Source: Bog-756 sp963769905
Lineage (GTDB): Bacteria > Actinomycetota > Acidimicrobiia > Acidimicrobiales > RAAP-2
DNA: 64,000 bases
Direction: 5' to 3'
Assembly: GCA_963769905.1 (NCBI GenBank)
Contig: CAVYNG010000001.1
Span: 434,001 to 498,000, forward strand
Below are positions 44,055 through 51,772 of the stretch, in pieces; positions within the stretch are counted from its first letter, which is position 1; each line of letters opens with the position of its first letter. The position numbers and the translations under genes were made by a program. The notes under the pieces were generated by a model, which was given only the letters and a program-made list of their open reading frames with translations, searched no databases and was not told where the DNA came from.

Positions 44055-45134
44055 ATGTACCGAGTGATCCAGTGGGCGACCGGGAACGTGGGAAAGGCGG
44101 CCATCGAAGGAGTGCTACACCATCCCGACCTCGAGCTGGCCGGCTGCTGGGTCCACTCCGAGGAGAAGGACGGCACCGACGTCGGGACGCTGATCGGGCG
44201 CGAACCGATCGGCATCCTCGCGACCCGCGATGTCGACGCCCTCCTCGCTCTCGACGCCGACTGCGTCGTCTACACGCCGATCTTTGCGAACGGCGACCTC
44301 GTGAAACGGCTCCTCGAGTCGGAGAAGAACGTCGTCACGCCTCTCGGCTGGTTCTATCCACCCGACGACGAACGCCAGCGCATGGACGCCGTCTGCCTCG
44401 AAGCGGGGGTCACGCTGCACGGAACGGGGATCCACCCGGGAGGCATCACCGAGCGGTTCCCGCTCATGGTCTCTGCGCTCTCCGATTCGATCACCGCAGT
44501 CCGGGCCGAGGAGTTCTCCGACATCCGCACCTACGGCGCGCCCGACGTGATCCGCGACTGGATGCTCTTCGGGAAGACTCCCGAGGAGTCGCGCACGAGC
44601 ATCATGGCCGAGGCGCTCGGCGCCGGTTTCCGCCAGTCGGTCCACATGGTCGCCGACGAACTGGGCTTCCGGCTCGACCCCGAGCTCCGCACGACCCACG
44701 AGATGGCGGTCGCGACCGAGCCCATCGAGTCGCCGATCGGACCGATCGCACCCGGCTTGGTCGCGGCCCAGTGTTTCCGGTGGGAGGGCCTCGTCGACGG
44801 CCGGCCGGTCGTGACCGCCGCGGTCAACTGGCTGATGGGCGCGGAGCATCTCGATCCGCCCTGGACCTTCGGCCCCGACGGCGAGCACTTCGAGGTGGAG
44901 ATCACCGGCGATCCGAATTGTCTGGTCGCCTTCCGCAAGCTCCATCCCGAGTCGATCGAACAGGGACTCGCACGGAACCCGGGCATCGTCGCCACCGCCA
45001 TGCACCTGGTGAACGCGGTGCCCTACGTCTGCGCGGCAGAGCCCGGGCTCAAGACCTATCTGGACCTGCCGCTCGTGGCCGGAAGGGCCGCAGCCGGCCT
45101 CCGGCGCGAGCCGAGCGGGCGGTCCCGATCGTGA
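44055..45134 (+). CDS. DapB-like NAD(P)-binding dehydrogenase (dihydrodipicolinate reductase N-terminal fold)
   Basis: 359 aa from the ATG at 44055 with AGGCAG upstream. The Rossmann opening is YRVIQWATGNVGKAAIEGVLHHPDLELAGCWVHSEEK, matching a family common in mycobacteria annotated as dihydrodipicolinate reductase-like or 2,4-diaminopentanoate dehydrogenase-like. The lysine-pathway active-site motif of true DapB is not seen; instead there is GTGIHPGGITERFPLMVSAL. It therefore probably acts on a ketone or imine in the catabolic pathway. Its stop overlaps the next SDR start (GTGA). Confidence 0.85.
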   Translation: MYRVIQWATGNVGKAAIEGVLHHPDLELAGCWVHSEEKDGTDVGTLIGREPIGILATRDVDALLALDADCVVYTPIFANGDLVKRLLESEKNVVTPLGWFYPPDDERQRMDAVCLEAGVTLHGTGIHPGGITERFPLMVSALSDSITAVRAEEFSDIRTYGAPDVIRDWMLFGKTPEESRTSIMAEALGAGFRQSVHMVADELGFRLDPELRTTHEMAVATEPIESPIGPIAPGLVAAQCFRWEGLVDGRPVVTAAVNWLMGAEHLDPPWTFGPDGEHFEVEITGDPNCLVAFRKLHPESIEQGLARNPGIVATAMHLVNAVPYVCAAEPGLKTYLDLPLVAGRAAAGLRREPSGRSRS

Positions 45135-45931
45135 TCCTCGACCGGTTCCGGCTCGACGGCAGGGTCGCAATCGTGACCGGTGCCGGTCTCGGCATCGGCC
45201 GCGGGATCGCCATCGGGCTCGCGGAGGCGGGCGCCGACGTGGTGCTCGCTGCCCGCACCGAAGGGGACCTCCACGAGGTCGCCGCTCGAGTCGGGGAGAC
45301 CGGACGGCGCGCCGTCGTGGTCCCGACCGATGTCATGGAGCTCGCCGCGCTCGAACGCCTGGTGGACGCAACCCTCGCGGAGTTCGGCCGATTGGACATC
45401 GCGGTCAACAATGCCGGCGGAGCGATGCCGCGGGCCGCGATGCAGACGAGCGACCGGTTCCTCGAGACCGCGTTCCACTTCAACGTGACCGCCCCGTTCG
45501 TCCTGACCAAACTCGCAGCCCGCCGCATGGTCGACACCGTCGGCAGTGGCGCGGTCGTGAACATCTCGTCGCGATCGGCGAGTATGACCCAGACGAGCTT
45601 CGCCGCCTACGGTGCGGTCAAAGCCGCACTCGACCGGCTCACCCGGAACATGGCGCAGGAGCTCGCGCCTCGCGTGCGGCTCAACGCGCTCGCCGTCGGC
45701 GGGGTCGCCACGAGGTCGCTCGAGATCGTCCTGACCGACGACGGGCTCCGACAACAGTTCCTCGACGGCACGCCGATGGGCCGCCCAGGTGAACCCTCGG
45801 ACATCGCCTGCGCGGTGCTCTACCTGGCGTCCGACGCGAGCTCGTGGGTCACCGGCAAGGTGTTCGAGATCGACGGAGGCGCCGAAGCTCCCGCGATCAG
45901 CGTGCCGGCTCCGCCGCTCGAACCGAGCTGA
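45131..45931 (+). CDS. Short-chain dehydrogenase/reductase, end of the sulfotransferase-led operon
   Basis: 266 aa from the GTG at 45131. TGAGLGIGRGIAIGLAEAGADVVLAAR, NNAGGAM, the catalytic ISSRSASMTQTSFAAYGAVKAAL and the C-terminal WVTGKVFEIDGGAEAP are complete. Coupled by GTGA to the DapB-like gene. Its last residues carry a Pro-rich tail (ISVPAPPLEPS). It is the final gene before a convergent DUF1059 gene. Confidence 0.9.
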   Translation: MILDRFRLDGRVAIVTGAGLGIGRGIAIGLAEAGADVVLAARTEGDLHEVAARVGETGRRAVVVPTDVMELAALERLVDATLAEFGRLDIAVNNAGGAMPRAAMQTSDRFLETAFHFNVTAPFVLTKLAARRMVDTVGSGAVVNISSRSASMTQTSFAAYGAVKAALDRLTRNMAQELAPRVRLNALAVGGVATRSLEIVLTDDGLRQQFLDGTPMGRPGEPSDIACAVLYLASDASSWVTGKVFEIDGGAEAPAISVPAPPLEPS

Positions 45932-45985
45932 ATACCGCGGGATACCGACAAGCTCCGCGTCGCCCGCCGGTGTCGCCGCCGGTGA

Positions 45986-46222
45986 TCAGTCTTCGGCGAG
46001 AGCGGCGAAATCGCGTTTGGTCTGCCGGTACCAGGCCATCCCGGAGATGGGATGCCTCCACCGACCCTTCATCGCTTTCAAGGCCGGTTGGTGCGCATCG
46101 TCACCGTTGGCGACCATTTCCTTCAAATGGGCATCTTGCGCCTTGATGACCTCGTCGGCGCTCGCTCCCTGGTGGGGGAAATCACACGGTCCACCCATTT
46201 GCTTGCAGGTCATCGTCTTCAT
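45986..46222 (-). CDS. Small DUF1059-type protein
   Basis: 78 aa. It opens MKTMTCKQMGGPCDFPHQGASADEVIKAQDAHLKEMV, a pattern found in DUF1059-type small proteins with two Cys and nearby His, so metal or cofactor binding is possible. It continues with KGRWRHPISGMAWYRQTKRDF. Function is unknown. A tandem array of 17-bp repeats lies immediately upstream of its start on this strand, within the likely promoter region. Confidence 0.75.
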   Translation of the reverse strand: MKTMTCKQMGGPCDFPHQGASADEVIKAQDAHLKEMVANGDDAHQPALKAMKGRWRHPISGMAWYRQTKRDFAALAED

Positions 46223-46251
46223 GGGATCGCTCCTTCAAGGACTTGGCGGTT

Positions 46252-46335
46252 CCCCGAGTTCATCGAGTCCCCGAGTTCATCGAGTCCCCGAGTTCATCGA
46301 GTCCCCGAGTTCATCGAGTCCCCGAGGTCGTCGAG
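46252..46335. repeat. 17-bp direct tandem repeats, four perfect copies plus one diverged
   Basis: TCCCCGAGTTCATCGAG is repeated exactly at 46252-46268, 46269-46285, 46286-46302 and 46303-46319; a fifth copy at 46320-46335 lacks one C and has two other changes. Each unit contains CGAG twice, with TTCAT between. There are no unique spacers, so it is not a CRISPR array. It lies 30 bp upstream of the DUF1059 start and could be a multi-site regulator target or a recent slippage expansion. Confidence 0.9.
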
Positions 46336-46433
46336 CAAGCGTAGAGGGACGCCCTGGCGCAGGCTTCTCCGATCGTGCTCGGTTCGGGGGCACGTCCCAC
46401 TCGGCGCCGAGGCGGGCTCAGCCGGTCAGGCGA

Positions 46434-46850
46434 TCAGACCGCCTCGGCGGAGCCTCCGGCGACCGATGTCGCCAACCGACGGGTCGCCCGCTCGGCGATC
46501 TCCTTCGGTGAGCACCCGGCGGAGGCGGCAGCCCGCTTGACCAGACTGCACACGCCGATGCCCAGGTTCACGATGTCGTGGCGATCGGAACGGCCGAGAA
46601 AGGGTATGGGCTCGGAGGTCGCGTCGAGTTCGCCCTCACGGACCAGGGCTTCTCTGGCTCGGAGGAGGGATGTCCGTGTCGAGCCCACATCCGCACCACA
46701 ATGGTTGATCGAGGTCGAAAGCCCCAGTTCAACGAGCAATTTCGGGCAGCCGGGCTCGAACAGACCGAACCGAACGATTTCACCGAGGAAATCCGTCGAA
46801 ACATCGACAGAGGCCGCTGGACGGTCGACTATTGAGGTGCATTCGGCCAC
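46434..46850 (-). CDS. Hypothetical protein divergent from ku
   Basis: 138 aa from the GTG at 46850, preceded by AGGGG. I recognise no family. Visible features are a fairly hydrophobic, Cys-containing N-terminal half (FLGEIVRFGLFEPGCPKLLVELGLSTS), a Cys at 101 (GVCSLVKRAAASAGC) and a C-terminal helical, Ala/Arg-rich segment (SPKEIAERATRRLATSVAGGSAEAV). An overlapping 85-codon frame on the other strand (46578-46835) competes with it; the minus frame is preferred for codon use. The start is 67 bp from that of ku on the opposite strand, with an inverted repeat between, so joint regulation is possible. Confidence 0.45.
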   Translation of the reverse strand: MAECTSIVDRPAASVDVSTDFLGEIVRFGLFEPGCPKLLVELGLSTSINHCGADVGSTRTSLLRAREALVREGELDATSEPIPFLGRSDRHDIVNLGIGVCSLVKRAAASAGCSPKEIAERATRRLATSVAGGSAEAV

Positions 46851-46851
46851 G

Positions 46852-46870
46852 CCCCTAGTCTTTCTAGGGG
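46852..46870. promoter_or_regulatory. CCCCTAG/CTAGGGG inverted repeat between ku and a divergent gene
   Basis: CCCCTAG at 46852-46858 and CTAGGGG at 46864-46870 match perfectly around a five-base centre (TCTTT). Its lower edge is one base from the GTG at 46850. It could be an operator for both divergent genes, or the base of a hairpin in one transcript. Confidence 0.5.
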
Positions 46871-46916
46871 GTGTGACACAGTGGCGGATGTGTCTTGACC
46901 AGGGAAAAGAGATTTC

Positions 46917-47873
46917 ATGGCACGCACGATCTGGAAGGGGGCGCTCAGCTTCGGGCTGGTCAACGTCCCCGTCGGGCTCTATCCGGCGACGCAGGACAAG
47001 GCGATCCACTTCAACCAGCTCGAAGAGGGCACCTCCGACCGCATCCGGTACAAGAAGGTCAACGAGCGCACCGGCAAAGAGGTCGAGAACGACCAAATCG
47101 TGAAGGGCTACGACCTCGGGGGCGGTGAGTACGTGATCCTCACCGACGAGGAACTGGAGGCAGCCGAGCCCGAGCGCTCGCGGCTCATCGACATCACCGA
47201 CTTCGTCGACCAGGACGACATCGATCCGATCTACTACCGGACTACCTACTACCTGGCGCCCGAGGGCGAGGCCGGCGAGAAGGCGTACGCGCTGCTCCGC
47301 CAGGCCATGCGCGACTCGAACAAGACCGCCATCGGAACCATCGTGATGCGCAACAAGGAATACCCGGTCGCCATCCGTCCCGACGACAACGTGCTCAATC
47401 TCGAGACGATGTACTTCTCCGACGAGATCCGGTCTCCCGGCAAGGAGCTGCCGGAACTTCCGAGCTCGAAGCAGCTGACCAATCGCGAGGTCACCATGGC
47501 GCAGCAGCTGATCGAGTCGATGGAATCGGAGTGGGACCCGAGCCGGTACGTCGACACCCACCGCGAGAAGGTCGAGGAGCTGATCGAGGCGAAGCGTCAG
47601 GGCGACGAGATCGTGGTGCGAGTCGCCGAGCCCGAGGCCACCAAGGTCGTCGACCTGATGGACGTGCTCAGCGCCAGCATCAAGTCGGTGAAGGCCGGGG
47701 GCACCGCGAACGGGCGGAAGCGCTCGACTGCACAGGAGACGCCGGCCCCGAAGAAGCGCGCTCCGGCAAAGAAGTCGGCACCGGCCCGCAAGCCGGCCGC
47801 GAAATCGCCGACCAGCATCACCGCCAAATCGGCGACGAAGCCGGGGGCCAAGACCCGCCGCAAGGCCTCCTAG
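46917..47873 (+). CDS. ku: Non-homologous end-joining protein Ku
   Basis: 318 aa from the ATG at 46917. The core is typical bacterial Ku: MARTIWKGALSFGLVNVPVGLYPAT, then EEGTSDRIRYKKVNERTGKEV, YYLAPEGEAGEKAYALLRQAM and LNLETMYFSDEIR. The C-terminal about 60 residues are a Lys/Ala/Pro-rich tail (PAPKKRAPAKKSAPARKPAAKS), the DNA-threading extension of actinobacterial Ku. It forms a homodimer that rings broken DNA ends and recruits LigD, encoded 1-4 kb away on the other strand. Confidence 0.97.
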   Translation: MARTIWKGALSFGLVNVPVGLYPATQDKAIHFNQLEEGTSDRIRYKKVNERTGKEVENDQIVKGYDLGGGEYVILTDEELEAAEPERSRLIDITDFVDQDDIDPIYYRTTYYLAPEGEAGEKAYALLRQAMRDSNKTAIGTIVMRNKEYPVAIRPDDNVLNLETMYFSDEIRSPGKELPELPSSKQLTNREVTMAQQLIESMESEWDPSRYVDTHREKVEELIEAKRQGDEIVVRVAEPEATKVVDLMDVLSASIKSVKAGGTANGRKRSTAQETPAPKKRAPAKKSAPARKPAAKSPTSITAKSATKPGAKTRRKAS

Positions 47874-47954
47874 ACCTCGCTCACCCCGGGCAGCCGGTCC
47901 CGGGCGCGAAGCCAGCCGGCGGCCGGGCAGCAGGCCGGCGCCACCGACAAGCAC

Positions 47955-48926
47955 CTACCAGGCGTAGTCCTCGGGCGCCGTCTTGTGGCCCGGGAAGATC
48001 TCGTCGAGACGATCCAACACCTTCTCGTCGAGGGTGACGTCGACTGCATGTAGTGCGGAGTCGAGCTGCTCGGGCGTCCTCGGGCCGACGATCGGCCCTG
48101 TCACCTCCGGCCGCGAGAGCAGCCAGGCCAGACCGACGGTGCCCGGTTCCTCACCCGCCTCTGCGCAGAGGTCCTCGTAGGCCTCGAGCTGCCCGCGCTG
48201 TGCCTCGAGCGTTCGGGTCGTGTTGGTCCCGTAGCGGCGGCTGCCTTCGCGTTCCTTCCGCACGACTCCACCGAGAAGCCCGCTCGCGAGCGGCGACCAC
48301 GGAATGACCCCGAGACCGTAGGTCTCCGCGGCCGGCAGCACCTCGAGCTCGACCGCGCGGGTGAGCAGGTTGTAGTGGGACTGCTCGCTCACGAGCCCCA
48401 TGAAGTTGCGCCGCGCGGCGGCCTCCTGGGCCCGCGCGATGTGCCACCCCGCGAAGTTGGAAGAGCCCGCGTAGAGGATCTTGCCCTGGAGGCGGAGCAC
48501 TTCGAACGCCTCCCAGATCTCGTCCCAGCCGGCGCGCCGGTCGATGTGGTGCATCTGGTAAAGGTCGATGTAGTCGGTCTGGAGCCGGCGGAGGCTGGCA
48601 TCGCAGGCCCGGCGGATGTTGAGCGCCGAGAGACGACCGTCGTTCGGCCACTCCCCCATGTCGCCGTAGAGCTTGGTGGCGAGCACCACCTTGTCGCGGC
48701 GGCCCTCACCCTTCGCGAACCAGCGGCCCACGATCTCTTCGGTCGCGCCGCGGCCCTTCGAACGGCCGTACACGTTGGCCGAGTCGAAGAAGTTGATGCC
48801 GGCCTCGAGGGCCGAGTCCATGATCGAGTGCGAGGTCGGCTCATCCGTCTCGGGACCGAAGTTCATGGTGCCGAGACAGATGCGGCTGACGGTGAGGCCG
48901 GTCCGGCCGAGATGTGTGTAGCGCAT
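47955..48926 (-). CDS. Aldo/keto reductase
   Basis: 323 aa from the ATG at 48926. The (beta/alpha)8 AKR pattern is clear: MRYTHLGRTGLTVSRICLGTMNFGPETD, the catalytic Asp-Tyr pair in NFFDSANVYGRSKGRG, the Lys in VVLATKLYG and the His in LYQMHHIDRR. The NADPH-binding C-terminal part is GPIVGPRTPEQLDSAL. It belongs to the AKR group of general stress or sugar-aldehyde reductases. It sits between ku and ligD, but a role in repair is not implied. Confidence 0.93.
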   Translation of the reverse strand: MRYTHLGRTGLTVSRICLGTMNFGPETDEPTSHSIMDSALEAGINFFDSANVYGRSKGRGATEEIVGRWFAKGEGRRDKVVLATKLYGDMGEWPNDGRLSALNIRRACDASLRRLQTDYIDLYQMHHIDRRAGWDEIWEAFEVLRLQGKILYAGSSNFAGWHIARAQEAAARRNFMGLVSEQSHYNLLTRAVELEVLPAAETYGLGVIPWSPLASGLLGGVVRKEREGSRRYGTNTTRTLEAQRGQLEAYEDLCAEAGEEPGTVGLAWLLSRPEVTGPIVGPRTPEQLDSALHAVDVTLDEKVLDRLDEIFPGHKTAPEDYAW

Positions 48927-49053
48927 GAAAACGCAACCTAGTGGTCCGGGGATGAGGACCGGGCCAGACCCGCGTGGTCTCAGGTTGCCTGCCGGGAGCC
49001 GCCTGTTCCGGTTCGACTTTGTCGCCGGGCCTTCGCCCGTTACCCCTTCCGGC

Positions 49054-49959
49054 CTAGACGCCCTCGAAGAGGTCCCCGAGCTCCTCGACCCGTTCGAGCA
49101 CCTGGTCGGCGGTGAAGCGCAGGAGCGAGGGATCGCGCTCCGACGCGCACGCAGTGATCTCGTCCCACGTCACTGGAGTCGACACGGTCGGCTCGGGACG
49201 GGCACGCAGCGAGTACACGGCCACCGTGGTCTTCGCGGGGTGGTTCTGGCTCCAGTCGATGAGGACCTTCCCGCCCCGCAGCCGCTTCTTCATGTTGGAG
49301 ACCACCAGTTCCGGATGGTCCTTCTCGAGCTGCGTCGCGATGCCGAGCGCCATCGACCGCGACTTGTCCCAAGTCGGGCGGCCGCTGAGCGAGGCGTACA
49401 GCTGGAGCCCCTTCGAGCCGCTCGTCTTCCCGACGCACGCGAGACCCTGGGGCTCGAGCAGCTCCGCGATCCAGAGCCCGACCACACAGCACTCGACGAT
49501 GGTCGTGCCCTCACCGGGGTCGAGGTCGAACACCAGCTGGTCCGGTGGCGCCGGGAACACCCGTCGCCGCCCGGTGTGCCAGAGCGGCACGTGGAGCTCG
49601 ATCGCACCCATGTTGGCGGCCCACACCAGGCTCGGCCGGTCCTGCAGCATCACGTACTCGATCGGACCGTCGTTCTCCTTCGAGGGGACCGACACGGTGT
49701 CGATCCACTTCGGAGTTCCGGCCGGCACGTGCTTGGCGAAGAAGGACTGTCCTTCCACGCCGTCCGGGTACCGGGTCATGGTGAGGGGCCGCTCCACGAT
49801 GTGGGGAAGGATGTAGGGCGCGATCCGCGCGTAGTAGTCGATCACCTGCCCCTTGGTGAACCCGCTCTCCGGGTAGAAGACCTTGTCGAGGTTGGAGATC
49901 GCGAGCTCGCGACCGTCGATGGTGGTCCGGACCGAGGTGCCCGAGGAGCTAGGGCTCAC
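49054..49959 (-). CDS. ligD: LigD polymerase domain protein (archaeo-eukaryotic primase type)
   Basis: 301 aa from the GTG at 49959. The primase-polymerase fold shows LDKVFYPESGFTKGQVIDYYARIAPYILPHI, WAANMGAIELHVPLW, the metal-binding Asp pair in LVFDLDPGEGTT, and KTSGSKGLQLYASL. It fills gaps at broken ends during end joining. In many bacteria this domain is fused with the ligase; here it is a separate gene whose start overlaps the ligase gene end by 11 bp, so the two are translationally coupled. Confidence 0.93.
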   Translation of the reverse strand: MSPSSSGTSVRTTIDGRELAISNLDKVFYPESGFTKGQVIDYYARIAPYILPHIVERPLTMTRYPDGVEGQSFFAKHVPAGTPKWIDTVSVPSKENDGPIEYVMLQDRPSLVWAANMGAIELHVPLWHTGRRRVFPAPPDQLVFDLDPGEGTTIVECCVVGLWIAELLEPQGLACVGKTSGSKGLQLYASLSGRPTWDKSRSMALGIATQLEKDHPELVVSNMKKRLRGGKVLIDWSQNHPAKTTVAVYSLRARPEPTVSTPVTWDEITACASERDPSLLRFTADQVLERVEELGDLFEGV

Positions 49960-51697
49960 GGCGCACCTCCTTCACCGACTTGTCCGTCCGTTCCCCCCTC
50001 CAGACCGGATGGCGCAACACGCCGTCGGGAGTCCACTCGCCGAAACGCACCTCGCCGACCAGGTCGGGACGCACCCAGTGCGCCCCACGAGTGACGGCGG
50101 CCGGCAGCTCCCCGGCGAACGGGCTCGTCGACCGTGGCGTGAGGTGCGCCAGCAGCTCCCGCCGATCGGCCTCGGTGAACCCGGTCCCGACCTTGCCGAC
50201 GTAGGTCAGCCGGACCGCGCGGGATGGACTTCCCGCGGCGCCATTGGGGGGCGCGGAGGTCCTCTCGGCCGCGGAACTCTGCTCCGGAATGCCGAGCAGC
50301 AGCGCACCGAACGTCGCCTTCCGCTCGCCCTGCCCGTCGGACCAACCGCCGATGACCACTTCCTGGGTGCGCTCGTGCTTGACCTTGATCCAGTCGCGGC
50401 TGCGGGTGCCCGGCCGGTAGATGCTCGAGCGCCTCTTGGCGACGACTCCCTCCATGCCGAGCTCGACTGCGGTGCGCATCACCTCCGAGCCGGGGTCGTC
50501 GGTGAACGCGGGTGTCACCCCCCAGCTCGGGCCCGCGATCTTCAGACCTTGGAGGACCGCCCGCCGCTCGTCGTAGCTCGAGCCCAGGAGGGAGCGGCCG
50601 TTCAGGTGCAAGACGTCGAAGACGATCATGCTGGCCGGGTACTTGGCCGCCGCCGCCGCAGCCTCCCGCGCCGAGGAGATGTGCATGCGGTGCTGCAAGC
50701 GTGAAAACCGCGGACGACCCTCGTCGTCCAGCGCCACCAACTCGCCGTCGAGCACCACCTGGTCCGAGCCGACCGCTTCGGCCAGGTCGCGCAGCTCGGG
50801 GAAGGCGGTGGTCATGTCATTGCCGTTGCGGCTCTCCGCCCTCGGCCGACCCCCGTCGATCCAGAGCAGCACCCGGACCCCGTCCCACTTGAACTCGAAG
50901 GACCACTCACCCTTCGGCGCGGCCTTGCCGGAGGGGAGCTCGCCCGCGGTGGCGAGCATCGGCGAGAGACGCTCGGGCAACGGCTCGAAGCCGACGGGCG
51001 CGGGATCCATCCGGTGGATCATCCAGTTCTTGCCGTTCGTCGGGAAGAGCACGTAGCGACCCTTCGCACGCTTGCCGTGGAGCACGACCATCACTTCGCG
51101 GTCGCGCCACTTCTCGGGCTCGTAGGTCCCCTTGTCCCAGATCGAGACCTCTCCGCCACCGTATTCACCGGCAGGGATGGTTCCGTGGAAGGAGCCGTAC
51201 TCGAGAGGGTGATCCTCGACGTGGACGGCGAGATGGTTCTCCTTCGGGGTGAGGGGGAGGCCCTTCGGCAGCGCCCACGAGGCGTACACCCCGTCGTGCT
51301 CGAGTCGGAAGTCCCAGTGGAGGCTCGACGCGTGGTGCTCCTGGATCACGAAGCTCGGCTGCTTCCCTCGGGCCGGGCGTGTCGGTCGCTGGGTGGCGGC
51401 TTTCTTGGCGCCGGCGGCTTTCTTGGCGCCGGCTTTCTTGGTGGCGGTCGTCTTGGTGGCGGCCGTCTTGCCAGCGGCCTTCTTCGTGGCGAGCATCCCG
51501 GCGGGCGGGACCGGCTCGGGCGTGCGAGTCGGGTCGCGCTTCCTCCGGTACTCGGCGAGGTGGGACCTGCCCTTCGCAGCCTTGGCAGCCTTGGCAGCCT
51601 TGGCAGCCTTGGCTGTTTTCGGTGCTCTGGCTGCCTTCGGTGCCTTGGCTGCCTTGCGTGCATGCGGCACACAAGGAGCATTACCCAATCTGCCCAC
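49949..51697 (-). CDS. ligD: LigD-type ATP-dependent DNA ligase with 3'-phosphoesterase domain
   Basis: 582 aa from the GTG at 51697; a GTG at 51670 would remove nine residues. Residues 1-110 are a low-complexity Ala/Lys region. Residues about 113-235 are the phosphoesterase domain (FVIQEHHASSLHWDFRLEHDGVYASWALPKG, then HVEDHPLEYGSFHG). The ligase follows: Lys270 in FEFKWDGVR is the AMP-linked lysine, with VVLDGELVALD, EGVVAKR and DWIKVK as later motifs, and an OB domain at the end. It trims and seals ends held by Ku. The Lys-rich N-terminal tail is unusual and may bind DNA. Confidence 0.95.
   Translation of the reverse strand: MGRLGNAPCVPHARKAAKAPKAARAPKTAKAAKAAKAAKAAKGRSHLAEYRRKRDPTRTPEPVPPAGMLATKKAAGKTAATKTTATKKAGAKKAAGAKKAATQRPTRPARGKQPSFVIQEHHASSLHWDFRLEHDGVYASWALPKGLPLTPKENHLAVHVEDHPLEYGSFHGTIPAGEYGGGEVSIWDKGTYEPEKWRDREVMVVLHGKRAKGRYVLFPTNGKNWMIHRMDPAPVGFEPLPERLSPMLATAGELPSGKAAPKGEWSFEFKWDGVRVLLWIDGGRPRAESRNGNDMTTAFPELRDLAEAVGSDQVVLDGELVALDDEGRPRFSRLQHRMHISSAREAAAAAAKYPASMIVFDVLHLNGRSLLGSSYDERRAVLQGLKIAGPSWGVTPAFTDDPGSEVMRTAVELGMEGVVAKRRSSIYRPGTRSRDWIKVKHERTQEVVIGGWSDGQGERKATFGALLLGIPEQSSAAERTSAPPNGAAGSPSRAVRLTYVGKVGTGFTEADRRELLAHLTPRSTSPFAGELPAAVTRGAHWVRPDLVGEVRFGEWTPDGVLRHPVWRGERTDKSVKEVRREP
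51577..51612. repeat. 9-bp tandem repeat within the ligD N-terminal coding region
   Basis: CAGCCTTGG occurs four times in a row at 51577-51612. On the coding strand this gives the AKAAKAAKAAKA tract of LigD. The unit is a multiple of three, so copy changes would alter tail length without a frameshift. Confidence 0.85.
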
Positions 51698-51772
51698 CTC
51701 GGGTGCCCGACGGTGGAGCGCAGAGGATCCGACCCGGGCAGGTGCTCGGCCGGCGCCTACGGGCGGTGAGGG

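Noticed and set aside
44055..45134. Lysine-pathway dihydrodipicolinate reductase (dapB)
   Set aside because: Too long (359 aa) and without the DapB catalytic motif; context is catabolic rather than biosynthetic.
46252..46335. CRISPR-like repeat array
   Set aside because: The 17-bp units are directly adjacent with no spacers, and no cas gene is present.
46578..46835. 85-codon plus-strand frame between the repeats and ku
   Set aside because: It overlaps the minus-strand 138-aa frame, which has better codon use; no domain was seen. It is kept only as a competing possibility.
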